A DNA stretch of 64,000 nucleotides from Frankia sp. RB7 (lineage in GTDB: Bacteria; Pseudomonadota; Alphaproteobacteria; Rhizobiales; Xanthobacteraceae), in assembly GCA_030403585.1 (NCBI GenBank), contig JAUEPE010000012.1, forward strand, positions 78,887-142,886, in the 5' to 3' direction. This document shows, piece after piece, positions 33,466 to 41,657 of the stretch. Numbering within the stretch: position 1 is the first letter of the stretch; every line of letters starts with the position of its first letter. Position numbers and translations under genes: made by a program. The notes under the pieces were generated by a model, which worked only from the letters and a program-made list of their open reading frames with translations, did no database searches and was not told the origin of the DNA.

Positions 33466-34290
33466 TCAGGTCCCAACGCAAAGCGTGGCGCGTTGCTTGC
33501 GCAGCAGCGCGATCACGGACAGCGCGGTGATCATCCCGGTCTTGGGGTTTTCGGACGGGATGTTCTCGATGCCCATCGAGAACCGCGCCGAATCCGCTTC
33601 GACCTCGATGCGATGAACATTGCGCGTCACGGTAGGGTCGGCCCAAACCTGCATCTGGGTGCGATCGGGCCCGATGCCCGCCAGCGACAGCGCAACGGCG
33701 ACATTGACGTTTGCCGGAAAGCCCTTCGCCGCGTCGCGCGCGCTGCCCTCGAACAATTTGAGCGGCTCGCGCAGATTGTCGATGTCGATGTTGTTCTGAA
33801 CGATGAACGGTGCGCCCTTCAGCCCGTCGATCGGCTTGCGCGTGACCATCTTCACCGAATGAATGGTGCCGACCGCGGCTGCATTGACCGCATCGAGCCC
33901 GATCAGCGCGCCGGTCGGCACGAGAATGCGACCGCCATTGGTGCGGGCGAGATCGATCAGATCGTAATTGTCGAGCAATCCGCCGACGCTGACCACGACC
34001 GCGGACCTGCCGCGCGTCACCGCCGGTTCGACGATCGCGCGCAGCTGGCTGCTCGGCGCACATTCGACCACGATGTCGGCGGCGTCGCCGAGCTGGTCGA
34101 TCGGCAAAACCTTCGGCGGGCGGCGCAGGCTGCTCAGGAAGCTCTGATGTTTCGCGGGATCGCGTACCGCCACGGCGGAGAGCATCAGCCCCTCGATGCC
34201 CTGATCGAGCGCGGTTGCAATCTTGCTCCCGATCGAGCCCAGCCCCGCAATCGCCACCCGCAACTCATTCGAAGCTTTCTGTTCAGTCAT
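33466..34290 (-). CDS. L-aspartate dehydrogenase-like (NadX family)
   Basis: The 274-residue protein has an N-terminal Rossmann motif GLGSIG (16-21) and the aspartate dehydrogenase/DUF108 domain, with SVGGLLDNYDLIDLARTNGG and PTGALIGLDAVNAAAVG in the middle and PANVNVAVALSLAGIGPDRTQ in the C-terminal half. The family oxidises L-aspartate to iminoaspartate or oxaloacetate for NAD synthesis or catabolism. No nadA or nadC stands next to it; instead it is flanked by a LysR gene, an MFS carrier and a tartrate/malate dehydrogenase, which points to organic acid or amino acid catabolism. Confidence 0.9.
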   Translation of the reverse strand: MTEQKASNELRVAIAGLGSIGSKIATALDQGIEGLMLSAVAVRDPAKHQSFLSSLRRPPKVLPIDQLGDAADIVVECAPSSQLRAIVEPAVTRGRSAVVVSVGGLLDNYDLIDLARTNGGRILVPTGALIGLDAVNAAAVGTIHSVKMVTRKPIDGLKGAPFIVQNNIDIDNLREPLKLFEGSARDAAKGFPANVNVAVALSLAGIGPDRTQMQVWADPTVTRNVHRIEVEADSARFSMGIENIPSENPKTGMITALSVIALLRKQRATLCVGT

Positions 34291-34328
34291 CGCAATCTAC
34301 CTTCTCGCCAAGCCCAACTCATAGCCGC

Positions 34329-35246
34329 TCACGCCTCCCGCGCATAGCTGCGCAGGCGCGTCTCCAGCACCGACAGCATGGCATCGCGGGCCGGATCGCG
34401 CGAACCACGCAGCCAGGCCGCCGCCAGCGGCAGCCGCCCGACGGGGCCGCTCTGCTTCGGACGGAGCGGCACGAAACGCACGCCGGAGACCGCCATCCGC
34501 GTGGTCCAGCGCGGCACGATTGCAACGCCAAGCTTCGTCGCCACCAGATGGATGATGGTCTGCTTCTCGTCGGCGACCTGCACGATGCGCGGCGTCAATC
34601 CAGCCTGCTCGAACAGCTTTATCGTGAGGTCGTGGCTGTGCGGTCGCGAGCGGCGGTCCGGGACGAGCATGGCTTCGTCGGCTATGTCGGCCAGCGTGAT
34701 TGACTTCCGTACAGCCAGTGCGTGGCGCTGCGGGAACGCCACGATGGCGGTCTCCTGGAGCAAGTGGCAAAATTCCAGCCGCTTGTCCGGACGGTCGGGC
34801 GGACGAACGAAGGCGAGATCGAGCGCGCCGGTCAGGATCTTTGGCAGCAGCCGGATCGTCTTGTCCTCCAGAAGCTGCACCGCGACCTCGGGATGGCCGG
34901 CGCGGAAGTCGCGCAGCAGCGGCGGCAGCAGCCCCGCCGCGGCGCTGTCGATGGCGCCGACCCGCAACCGCCGCGCAGCGCCCGCGCGCGAGCGGTTACG
35001 CAGATTGCTCTCGACGGCCTCGACCCGGGCGAGGATGGCGCGGGCATCGCGCAGCAGCGTCGCGCCGTCCTCGGTGAGCGAGACCGCGCGGGTCGTGCGC
35101 GCGAACAGCCGCGTTCCCAGATCCTCTTCCAAGAGCCTGATCTGCCGCCCGAGCGCGGACGGCAGCATCTGGAGATGCTGCGCGGCGCGGCCGAAATGCA
35201 GCTGCTCGGCCGCCGCCACGAAGCATCGGAGCTGATGCAATTCCAT
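34329..35246 (-). CDS. LysR family transcriptional regulator
   Basis: The 305-residue protein starts MELHQLRCFVAAAEQLHFGRAAQHLQM, the LysR helix-turn-helix with the usual 'LHFGRAA', followed by an effector domain (about 90-295). It is of the BenM/CatR-like subgroup of aromatic and organic acid regulators. It lies 38 bases upstream of the aspartate dehydrogenase gene on the same strand and is divergent from the MFS and tartrate/malate dehydrogenase genes, so it probably controls both directions. Confidence 0.94.
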   Translation of the reverse strand: MELHQLRCFVAAAEQLHFGRAAQHLQMLPSALGRQIRLLEEDLGTRLFARTTRAVSLTEDGATLLRDARAILARVEAVESNLRNRSRAGAARRLRVGAIDSAAAGLLPPLLRDFRAGHPEVAVQLLEDKTIRLLPKILTGALDLAFVRPPDRPDKRLEFCHLLQETAIVAFPQRHALAVRKSITLADIADEAMLVPDRRSRPHSHDLTIKLFEQAGLTPRIVQVADEKQTIIHLVATKLGVAIVPRWTTRMAVSGVRFVPLRPKQSGPVGRLPLAAAWLRGSRDPARDAMLSVLETRLRSYAREA

Positions 35247-35276
35247 TCTGGATCCTCTCGTCTCACGCTGCGAGGA

Positions 35277-35297
35277 TTATATCATTTTTTTGTATAA
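35277..35297. promoter_or_regulatory. candidate LysR operator upstream of the MFS gene
   Basis: The AT-rich dyad TTATA-N11-TATAA lies 30 bases upstream of the LysR start and about 77 bases before the MFS start. Such an interrupted dyad in a divergent LysR promoter is a typical binding site, and the central T run suits a promoter. Confidence 0.6.
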
Positions 35298-35373
35298 ACC
35301 AGCGCCAATTGAGTCCACCTCCTGTCCCCGCCTAGGCTCGCTGCCACACAACGAAAACCGTGGGGAGGCCAGA

Positions 35374-36672
35374 GTGGCGAGCGAGATTCAGACGCGCGTG
35401 CTGCGCAAGATCAGCTGGCGCATCGTTCCCTTCATCATGTTGCTCTACTTCGTGGCCTTCATCGACCGCGTCAATATCGGCTTCGCCTCGCTGACGATGA
35501 ACAAGGACATCGGCCTGTCGCCGACCGTCTACGGCTTTGGCGCCGGCATCTTCTTCTGGGGCTACTTCCTGTTCGAGGTGCCCTCCAACATCATCCTGCA
35601 CAAGGTCGGCGCGCGGATCTGGATCGCGCGGGTGATGATCACCTGGGGCCTGGTCTCGGCGGCGATGGCGTTCGTACAAGGAGCGACCAGCTTCTACATC
35701 CTGCGCTTCCTGCTCGGTGTCGCAGAAGCCGGCTTCTTTCCCGGCATCATCCTCTATCTCTCCTACTGGTTCCCGGCACGCCAGCGCGCCGCGGTCACCG
35801 CATTGTTCATGGCGGCAGCACCACTCTCGACCGTGCTGGGCTCGCCGGTCTCCGGCGCATTGCTGGAGATGGACGGCCTGTTCGGCTTCAAGGGCTGGCA
35901 ATGGCTGTTTGTGCTGGAGGCCGTCCCGGCCGTGCTGCTCGGCTTTGTCGTGCTGGCCTTCCTGACCGATCGGCCCGAGAAGGCTAAATGGCTCGCCGAT
36001 GACGAGCGCCGCTGGCTGGTCGAGACCATGAACGAAGAGACCACCAGCAAGGCCGCGACCGCGAGCCACAGCATCTGGCGCGGGCTCGCCGATCCACGCG
36101 TGCTGGCGCTGTCGCTGATCTATTTCGGCACCTCGGCCGGCCTCTATACGCTCGGCGTCTGGGCGCCGCAGATCATCAAGCAGTTCGGCCTGTCCACGCT
36201 CCAGGTCGGATTCCTCAATGCGTTGCCGGCAACAGCCGCCGTCGTCGCCATGGTGCTGTGGGCACGGCATTCGGATCGCACCGGCGAGCGCACCTGGCAC
36301 GTCGTGCTCGCCTGCCTGATCGCAGCGGTCGGGCTTGCCTATGCCGGCCTTGCATCCGGCGTCGTCGCAATCCTCGTCGCTCTGACGCTGGTCAATGTCG
36401 GTATCTCCTCGGCAAAGCCGCCGCTCTGGAGCATGCCGACGCTGTTCCTGTCCGGTCCTGCGGCTGCGGCCGGCATCGCCACCATCAACTCGATCGGCAA
36501 TCTCGGCGGCTTTGTCGGGCCCGCCATGATCGGCTGGATCAAGGACCAGACCGGCAGTTTCGTCGGCGGACTCTATTTCGTCAGCGGCCTGCTCGTTCTC
36601 TCGGCGGTCCTGACCCTGCTATTGTCGCGCGCGCAGACCGCGCCGGTCGAACCCGTCGCGCAAACTCATTAA
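35374..36672 (+). CDS. MFS transporter, anion:cation symporter (ACS) family
   Basis: From a GTG at 35374, seven bases after GGGGAGG, the protein has 432 residues; an ATG at 35290 lacks a ribosome site and adds a polar part. Twelve helices are visible, beginning KISWRIVPFIMLLYFVAFIDRVNIGFA, the hallmark of the ACS/phthalate-tartrate-hexuronate group (conserved YFVAFIDRVNIGFA). These proteins import organic anions with protons. The tartrate/malate dehydrogenase gene 21 bases downstream makes tartrate, malate or a similar acid the likely cargo. Confidence 0.93.
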   Translation: MASEIQTRVLRKISWRIVPFIMLLYFVAFIDRVNIGFASLTMNKDIGLSPTVYGFGAGIFFWGYFLFEVPSNIILHKVGARIWIARVMITWGLVSAAMAFVQGATSFYILRFLLGVAEAGFFPGIILYLSYWFPARQRAAVTALFMAAAPLSTVLGSPVSGALLEMDGLFGFKGWQWLFVLEAVPAVLLGFVVLAFLTDRPEKAKWLADDERRWLVETMNEETTSKAATASHSIWRGLADPRVLALSLIYFGTSAGLYTLGVWAPQIIKQFGLSTLQVGFLNALPATAAVVAMVLWARHSDRTGERTWHVVLACLIAAVGLAYAGLASGVVAILVALTLVNVGISSAKPPLWSMPTLFLSGPAAAAGIATINSIGNLGGFVGPAMIGWIKDQTGSFVGGLYFVSGLLVLSAVLTLLLSRAQTAPVEPVAQTH

Positions 36673-36693
36673 TATCTGAAACGGAGCACTCCC

Positions 36694-37767
36694 ATGCGCA
36701 CCCATTCGATTGCAGCGATCCCCGCCGACGGCATCGGTCCCGAGGTCATCTCCGCTGGCGTCCGTGTGCTGGAGGCACTTGCAAAACGCAGCGGCGACCT
36801 CGCCTTCAACATCAAGACCTTCGACTGGGGCTCGGACTATTACAGGAAGCACGGCGTGATGATGCCGGCCGACGGCCTCGCTGAGCTGAAAAAGTTCGAC
36901 GCGATCTATTTCGGCGCGGTCGGCGCGCCCGACGTTCCCGACCACATCACGCTGTGGGGCCTGCGCCTGCCGATCTGCCAGGGCTTTGACCAATACGCCA
37001 ATGTGCGTCCAACCAAGATTCTACCGGGGGTCGCCTCGCCGCTGCGCAATGTCGGCATCGGCGATCTCGACTGGGTGATCGTGCGCGAGAATTCGGAAGG
37101 CGAATATGCTGGCATGGGCGGCCGCGCGCATCGTGGCCTGCCGGAAGAGGTCGGCACCGAAGTCGCGATCTTCACCCGCGTCGGTGTCACCCGCATCATG
37201 CGCTATGCGTTCCAGCTCGCGCAGTCACGTCCGCGCAAATTCCTGACGGTGGTGACCAAGTCGAACGCGCAGCGTCATGGCATGGTGATGTGGGACGAGA
37301 TCGCGGCCGAGGTCGCGGCCGAATTCCCCGACGTCACCTGGGACAAGATGCTGGTCGACGCCATGACGGTACGCATGACGCTGCATCCGAAGAGCCTCGA
37401 CACGATCGTTGCGACCAACCTCCACGCCGACATCCTCTCAGATCTCGCCGGCGCACTTGCCGGAAGTCTCGGCGTGGCGCCGACCAGCAACATCGATCCG
37501 CAACGCCGTTTCCCCTCGATGTTCGAGCCGATCCACGGCTCGGCCTTCGACATCACAGGCAAAGGCATCGCCAATCCGGTGGCGACGTTCTGGACCGGCG
37601 CGCAAATGCTCGAGCATCTCGGCGAGAAGGATGCAGCGGTGCGGCTGATGGCGGCGGTGGAGAAAGTGTGTGCGGCCGGCGTGCTGACGCCGGATGTCGG
37701 CGGCAAGGCGACGACGAAGGAAGTAACGGACGCCGTGATCGACGCGATCCACGGCTCGAACGTGTGA
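36694..37767 (+). CDS. tartrate dehydrogenase/D-malate dehydrogenase (decarboxylating)
   Basis: The 357-residue enzyme belongs to the isocitrate/isopropylmalate dehydrogenase family, with IPADGIGPEV at the N-terminus, VRENSEGEYAGMGGRAHRG and the C-terminal FPSMFEPIHGSAFDITGKGIANP. The segment GLRLPICQGFDQYANVRP is typical of the tartrate/D-malate dehydrogenase group. It should use NAD and Mn2+ or Mg2+ to convert tartrate or D-malate, or a related acid, to a keto acid and CO2. It forms an operon with the MFS carrier (ribosome site ACGGAG). Confidence 0.94.
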   Translation: MRTHSIAAIPADGIGPEVISAGVRVLEALAKRSGDLAFNIKTFDWGSDYYRKHGVMMPADGLAELKKFDAIYFGAVGAPDVPDHITLWGLRLPICQGFDQYANVRPTKILPGVASPLRNVGIGDLDWVIVRENSEGEYAGMGGRAHRGLPEEVGTEVAIFTRVGVTRIMRYAFQLAQSRPRKFLTVVTKSNAQRHGMVMWDEIAAEVAAEFPDVTWDKMLVDAMTVRMTLHPKSLDTIVATNLHADILSDLAGALAGSLGVAPTSNIDPQRRFPSMFEPIHGSAFDITGKGIANPVATFWTGAQMLEHLGEKDAAVRLMAAVEKVCAAGVLTPDVGGKATTKEVTDAVIDAIHGSNV

Positions 37768-37774
37768 GAGAAAA

Positions 37775-38725
37775 CTACTTCCGCCGCGAAGGTGCCGCTG
37801 GTGGCGGCACCACCATCGCGGCCGCGGCGTCCGGCGGCGTCAAATGCCGCGGGACGATGATGGACTGGCCCGGGGTCAGCGTTGCGTTCTCCGGCAGCGA
37901 GTTGCTCTGCGCGAGCGTCCACAGCGGCACGCGATTGGCTGCGGCTATGCTCTCCATGGTGTCGCCGCGACGGACCGGCACGCGCACGCCGCTGTCCCAC
38001 AATTCGACCAGCGTGTCTGCGGGGACGAGATAGCGTAGCGGCACCGCATCGGCCTCGGTCTGCACCGCCTGGATCCGCGGCAACTGCGTCACCATCTCGA
38101 CGATCTGACGATGGATGTCGTCGGACTTCTCGATGTTGATGTGCGAGACGCGGCTGTTCTGTTTCAAATCGTAGCTCGCGTAGTGGCCACGAAAGCCCGG
38201 CACCGCCACCACATTGCCGCCGCCAAGCACGCTGTCGGAGAGGAAGATGTTGATGAAGCGCTCGACATTGAGCGGCACGTCATCGGTCGCATGGGCGGGG
38301 TCGATGGTGATGACGAGGCTGATCGGGATGTTCTCCTTGGCCGCCATCTCGGAGATGATGACCGAGCACAGCCCGCCCATGGAATGGCCGATCAGCACGA
38401 TTGGCGCCGGGCTCTCCTTGTAGCTGGAGATGGCGCGATCGCCGATCCATCGGCAGATGGTGAATTCGTAGACGTCGGCCGAAAAGCCCGCCTTTGTCAG
38501 CTTCTCGCTGAGCCGGTCCATGCCGGTCGAGAAGATCGGCCCCATGGCGCCACGAAACAGATAAATCTTCGGCGGCGGCAGCGGCTCGGCCGGAGGGGGT
38601 GGCGGCGGTGCGACGGTCGGGGCCACAGCCGGCTTCGGCTTGGCGGGCGAGGCTGAGGCCAGACAGGGGTTCAAGGCGAGCAGCGCAAGCGCCGCCAACA
38701 CCACAAATCGCCTTGGATCAGTCAT
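37775..38725 (-). CDS. secreted alpha/beta hydrolase with LysM domain
   Basis: From the ATG at 38725 the product has 316 residues with a signal peptide (VVLAALALLALNPCLASA), a proline-rich linker (about 28-53), and an alpha/beta-hydrolase-like domain with the elbow GHSMGG (Ser115). The C-terminal ~70 residues hold a LysM-like segment (VPVRRGDTMESIAAANRVPLWTLAQSN... LTPGQSIIVP), which would bind peptidoglycan. I infer an esterase or amidase held on the cell wall. Its hydrolase part is clearly related to the protein at 41658-42374 (YLLRG/YLFRG, GHS, and the segment RVSHINIEKSDDIHRQIV versus GVGHITIDKNEAIQRRVI). It reads toward the tartrate dehydrogenase gene, with seven bases between stops. Confidence 0.87.
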   Translation of the reverse strand: MTDPRRFVVLAALALLALNPCLASASPAKPKPAVAPTVAPPPPPPAEPLPPPKIYLFRGAMGPIFSTGMDRLSEKLTKAGFSADVYEFTICRWIGDRAISSYKESPAPIVLIGHSMGGLCSVIISEMAAKENIPISLVITIDPAHATDDVPLNVERFINIFLSDSVLGGGNVVAVPGFRGHYASYDLKQNSRVSHINIEKSDDIHRQIVEMVTQLPRIQAVQTEADAVPLRYLVPADTLVELWDSGVRVPVRRGDTMESIAAANRVPLWTLAQSNSLPENATLTPGQSIIVPRHLTPPDAAAAMVVPPPAAPSRRK

Positions 38726-38866
38726 CAAGTGCTGCAGTCCCACCATAGGAGGCAGGGGCCTCCACCGCGGCGCTTAGTGACCCCTGATTGGGTGGTTTTT
38801 GGGGCACGGAACCGGGCGCAGCCGTTGCCATGGGTGCAAGCCTGCGAATTCGCCACCATCCGCCTG

Positions 38867-39484
38867 TCAATGCTTCCTCTTGAGCCGGCTGCGATGTGCG
38901 GCCTGCTTGGCGCGGTTGCCGCAGGCCGCCATGACGCACCAGCGCCGCGCCCGCCGGCGGGTGTGGTCGGCGAACAGCATCGTGCAGTTATGGCCCTCGC
39001 ACGCTTTCACGTCGGCGAAATCCTCCTCGCAGACGAACTTCGCCATCGCCTCGCCAACAGGCAGCAGCAGAGCTTCCGGCGATCGCCAGCGTCGCTTCCT
39101 GTGCAACGACAGGGCGCCGCCATCGTCATATCCGGGCTCGATCCGACTGAATCCGTCGTCGCGCTCCAGCAGGCTGTTCAACGGATCGAGCTCCTTCAGC
39201 GCCGTCGCCGTGAGCGTCCGGCCCGCATGGTTGCGAACGAAACCCCTGAACCATTCGCGCAAGGCGCGCGCCTGATCCGCGACCTTGTCCAGTTCGCCCG
39301 GTGTCGCGCGTGCCTTCAGTGCGTTCAGCTCGTCCATCGGTACGAGCTTCGCCTGGGCGAGCCAATCGATCAGGCCATTGCCGTCGTCGAGCCAGTCGAC
39401 GGGCGTATCGACCGGCGTCGCGACCGAGTTGAGGAAATCGAGGCCGAGCGAATCGGCGATGAACATGGCAGGCGGTTTGTCCAT
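38867..39484 (-). CDS. CGNR zinc-finger (ABATE domain) transcriptional regulator
   Basis: The 205-residue protein has an N-terminal ABATE domain and the C-terminal CGNR zinc finger, with cysteines in CEGHNCTMLF and WCVMAACGNRAK (CGNR signature) near residues 163-195. Proteins of this family bind DNA and regulate stress or catabolic genes; the effector is unknown. The gene is divergent from an alpha/beta hydrolase gene, and the gap between them holds three similar sites that I propose as its operators. Confidence 0.92.
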   Translation of the reverse strand: MDKPPAMFIADSLGLDFLNSVATPVDTPVDWLDDGNGLIDWLAQAKLVPMDELNALKARATPGELDKVADQARALREWFRGFVRNHAGRTLTATALKELDPLNSLLERDDGFSRIEPGYDDGGALSLHRKRRWRSPEALLLPVGEAMAKFVCEEDFADVKACEGHNCTMLFADHTRRRARRWCVMAACGNRAKQAAHRSRLKRKH

Positions 39485-39521
39485 AGGCGGTCCCTGACCG
39501 ATCCGAGGGGGAGCATGATCT

Positions 39522-39597
39522 AAGTAACCTCTAAAATGGCTATTGACAAGTTACTACGTGGTACATAACCGTATTGATGCATTATAATAGGTTACTA
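39522..39597. promoter_or_regulatory. operator-like sites and promoter between CGNR gene and hydrolase
   Basis: Three copies of a related 9-mer occur in 80 bases: aagtaacct (39522-39530, reverse of aggttactt), aagttacta (39548-39556) and aggttacta (39589-39597), with gtacataacc between. A perfect TATAAT (39583-39588) lies directly before the third site and a TTGACA (39543-39548) runs into the second, though the two are not correctly spaced for each other. The region is AT-rich against a GC-rich background. Confidence 0.65.
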
Positions 39598-39612
39598 AGA
39601 ATGGAGACGGTT

Positions 39613-40464
39613 ATGACCCCAACCACCTACCGCACCGCCGATGTCGATGGATTCAAGGTGTTCTATCGCGAGGCCGGGCGCGTCGGCGCACCAAAACTCC
39701 TGCTGCTGCACGGCTTCCCGAGCGCGGGCCATATGTTCCGCGACCTCATCCCGCTGCTTGCCGACAAATTCCACATCGTCGCGCCCGATCTTCCCGGTTT
39801 CGGCCGGTCCGACATGCCTTCGCGCGAGACCTTCCGTTACACCTTCGACAATATCGCGCGCGTGATCGAGCGCTTCACCGAGGTGATCGGTTTCGACCGC
39901 TTTGGGATCTATGTCTTCGACTATGGCGCGCCGACCGGCTTCCGATTGGCACTCAGCCATCCCGAGCGGATCACGGCCATCATCTCGCAGAACGGCAACG
40001 CCTATGAGGATGGGTTGAGCGACGGCTGGACTCCGATCAAGGCCTATTGGCAGGATCCCTCACCCGCCAATCGTGAGGCGCTGCGCGCCTTCCTCACGCC
40101 GGAGACGACGCGATGGCAGTACACGCATGGCGTACCCGATCCGACCCTGGTGTCACCGGACGGCCAGAACCTCGACAATTTCTACCTGGCGCGCCCTGGC
40201 TCCGACGACGTGCAGCTCGACCTGTTCGGCGACTACAAGAGCAACGTCGCGCTCTATCCGGCATTCCAGAATTATTTCCGCACGCACAAGCCGCCGTTCC
40301 TCGCAGTGTGGGGCAAGAACGATCCCTTCTTCATTCCGCCCGGCGCCGAAGCTTTCAAGCGCGACAACCCCAACGCGGTAGTGCAGTTCTTCGACACCGG
40401 ACATTTCGCGCTGGAAACGCATGCAAGAGAGATTGCGGACGCCATTCGCGCATTCCTGGCGTGA
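39613..40464 (+). CDS. alpha/beta hydrolase, epoxide hydrolase/haloalkane dehalogenase-like
   Basis: From the ATG at 39613 (GGAGACGG just upstream; ATGs at 39601 and earlier are less likely) the enzyme has 283 residues. It shows HGFP at 33-36, DLPGFGRSD, and the nucleophile elbow VFDYGAP with an aspartate (Asp103), as in epoxide hydrolases and haloalkane dehalogenases and not serine esterases. DTGHFALE near residue ~263 gives the catalytic histidine. The reaction is therefore likely hydrolysis of an epoxide or C-halogen bond in the cytoplasm; the substrate is unknown. Divergent from the CGNR regulator, which probably represses it. Confidence 0.9.
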   Translation: MTPTTYRTADVDGFKVFYREAGRVGAPKLLLLHGFPSAGHMFRDLIPLLADKFHIVAPDLPGFGRSDMPSRETFRYTFDNIARVIERFTEVIGFDRFGIYVFDYGAPTGFRLALSHPERITAIISQNGNAYEDGLSDGWTPIKAYWQDPSPANREALRAFLTPETTRWQYTHGVPDPTLVSPDGQNLDNFYLARPGSDDVQLDLFGDYKSNVALYPAFQNYFRTHKPPFLAVWGKNDPFFIPPGAEAFKRDNPNAVVQFFDTGHFALETHAREIADAIRAFLA

Positions 40465-40485
40465 ATGGAGCTGCGCCCTGCCGCG

Positions 40486-41475
40486 CTACGCCGCCAGCCT
40501 CTGCTGATCGCGAAACGCGCTGATCGCCATGTGGACGAGATGCAGCTTGCCCTTCACCGCGGGAGAGATGTCGAACGGATAGGCGTCGCTCATCCCGAGC
40601 GAGCGGTTCAGCTCATTGATGCCGCGAGAGAGCGGCGTCCACAACGCCAGCAGCGCCTCGAAGTCGCTCTCGAGATAGGGATCGGTCAGGGTTTGCCGGG
40701 CGCGCTCGTCCAGGGCCAGCGGCAGGCCTGCCAGCGAGTCCAACGTCGACACGATATGAAGAAAATGCGCGAAGGTCTCGGCCCAATCCTCCCAGGGATG
40801 GGACGTTGCGTATTCGCTGATAAAGCCGCTCCGGTCGTATGAACGATCGCTTCGGTTATAGTAGCTCTTGATCGCGGCCTGATAGTCCTGCGAATCGTCG
40901 CCGAAGATCAACTTGAACGGCGCCTGGAAACTCGTGCTGCTGACCAGCATATCCCAGTAGAAGTGGCCGATCTCATGCCGGAAATGCCCGAGCAGGGTGC
41001 GGTACGGCTCCCTGAATGCAACACGACGGGTCTCGCGCTCGACATCGTCGGCTTCCGCCAGATTGAGTGTGATCACACCCGAAAGATGCCCCGTCAGGAT
41101 CGGATTGATCTGGTCAGAGAGAATATCGAACCCCACGTGATCACCGCTGCGGGATTTCAGCGGAAGTCCTAGCCGACTGAGATCGTAGAGCAGACGGCGC
41201 TTGGCTTGCTCCACGCGCCGCCAGAGCATGACGTTCCTCGTGCTGCCAAGGTGTGGAATGGTTCGCGTCAGGCGGCAGGATCCGCAATACCAATCCGCAC
41301 CCCCGACACACCAGTTACAACCGATGATCTCGCGATTGCGGCAGGCCTGATTGGAGGCCAGTTTTCCCATGTCGATGCGCGAAGCATCGAACACCAACTG
41401 GGTGCGACAATTCGCGCACGCGACGTGCTCGAACGAGACAGGCTGCCGACACGATGGACACTGAAATTCTTTCAC
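40486..41475 (-). CDS. putative zinc-binding metallopeptidase with zinc-ribbon N-terminus
   Basis: The 329-residue protein starts with GTG. Residues 1-70 carry two zinc-ribbon pairs (CPSC, CANC, CNWC, CGSC). The rest is the 'putative zinc-binding metallopeptidase' family (DUF4157-independent, COG4307-type) with the HExxH motif in FRHEIGHFYW (His167, Glu168, His171). No signal peptide. Proteins of this family are common and uncharacterised; peptidase activity is inferred from HExxH only. It converges on the alpha/beta hydrolase gene with 21 bases between stops. Confidence 0.88.
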   Translation of the reverse strand: MKEFQCPSCRQPVSFEHVACANCRTQLVFDASRIDMGKLASNQACRNREIIGCNWCVGGADWYCGSCRLTRTIPHLGSTRNVMLWRRVEQAKRRLLYDLSRLGLPLKSRSGDHVGFDILSDQINPILTGHLSGVITLNLAEADDVERETRRVAFREPYRTLLGHFRHEIGHFYWDMLVSSTSFQAPFKLIFGDDSQDYQAAIKSYYNRSDRSYDRSGFISEYATSHPWEDWAETFAHFLHIVSTLDSLAGLPLALDERARQTLTDPYLESDFEALLALWTPLSRGINELNRSLGMSDAYPFDISPAVKGKLHLVHMAISAFRDQQRLAA

Positions 41476-41593
41476 GTGCTGTGGTCCCAGGCAGACGACG
41501 CATCACGCTGCAACAACACCGGATTGAACGCCGGGTTCCGTTGGGCACCGTGGAGCAACCTTTTCACATCCCGGCGGCAGCGCGGACAAGACA

Positions 41594-41627
41594 ATGCCGC
41601 CGTCGACAATCAAGTCGACGGCGGCAT
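41594..41627 (-). terminator. perfect 14-bp inverted repeat
   Basis: ATGCCGCCGTCGAC and GTCGACGGCGGCAT form a perfect 14-bp stem with a six-base loop, 30 bases downstream of the stop of the secreted hydrolase gene that ends at 41658. On the minus strand it is followed by tgtcttgtcc. A terminator is likely. Confidence 0.65.
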
Positions 41628-41657
41628 GATGAAGTCAGCCGTTGCAGGCGAAAGTCT

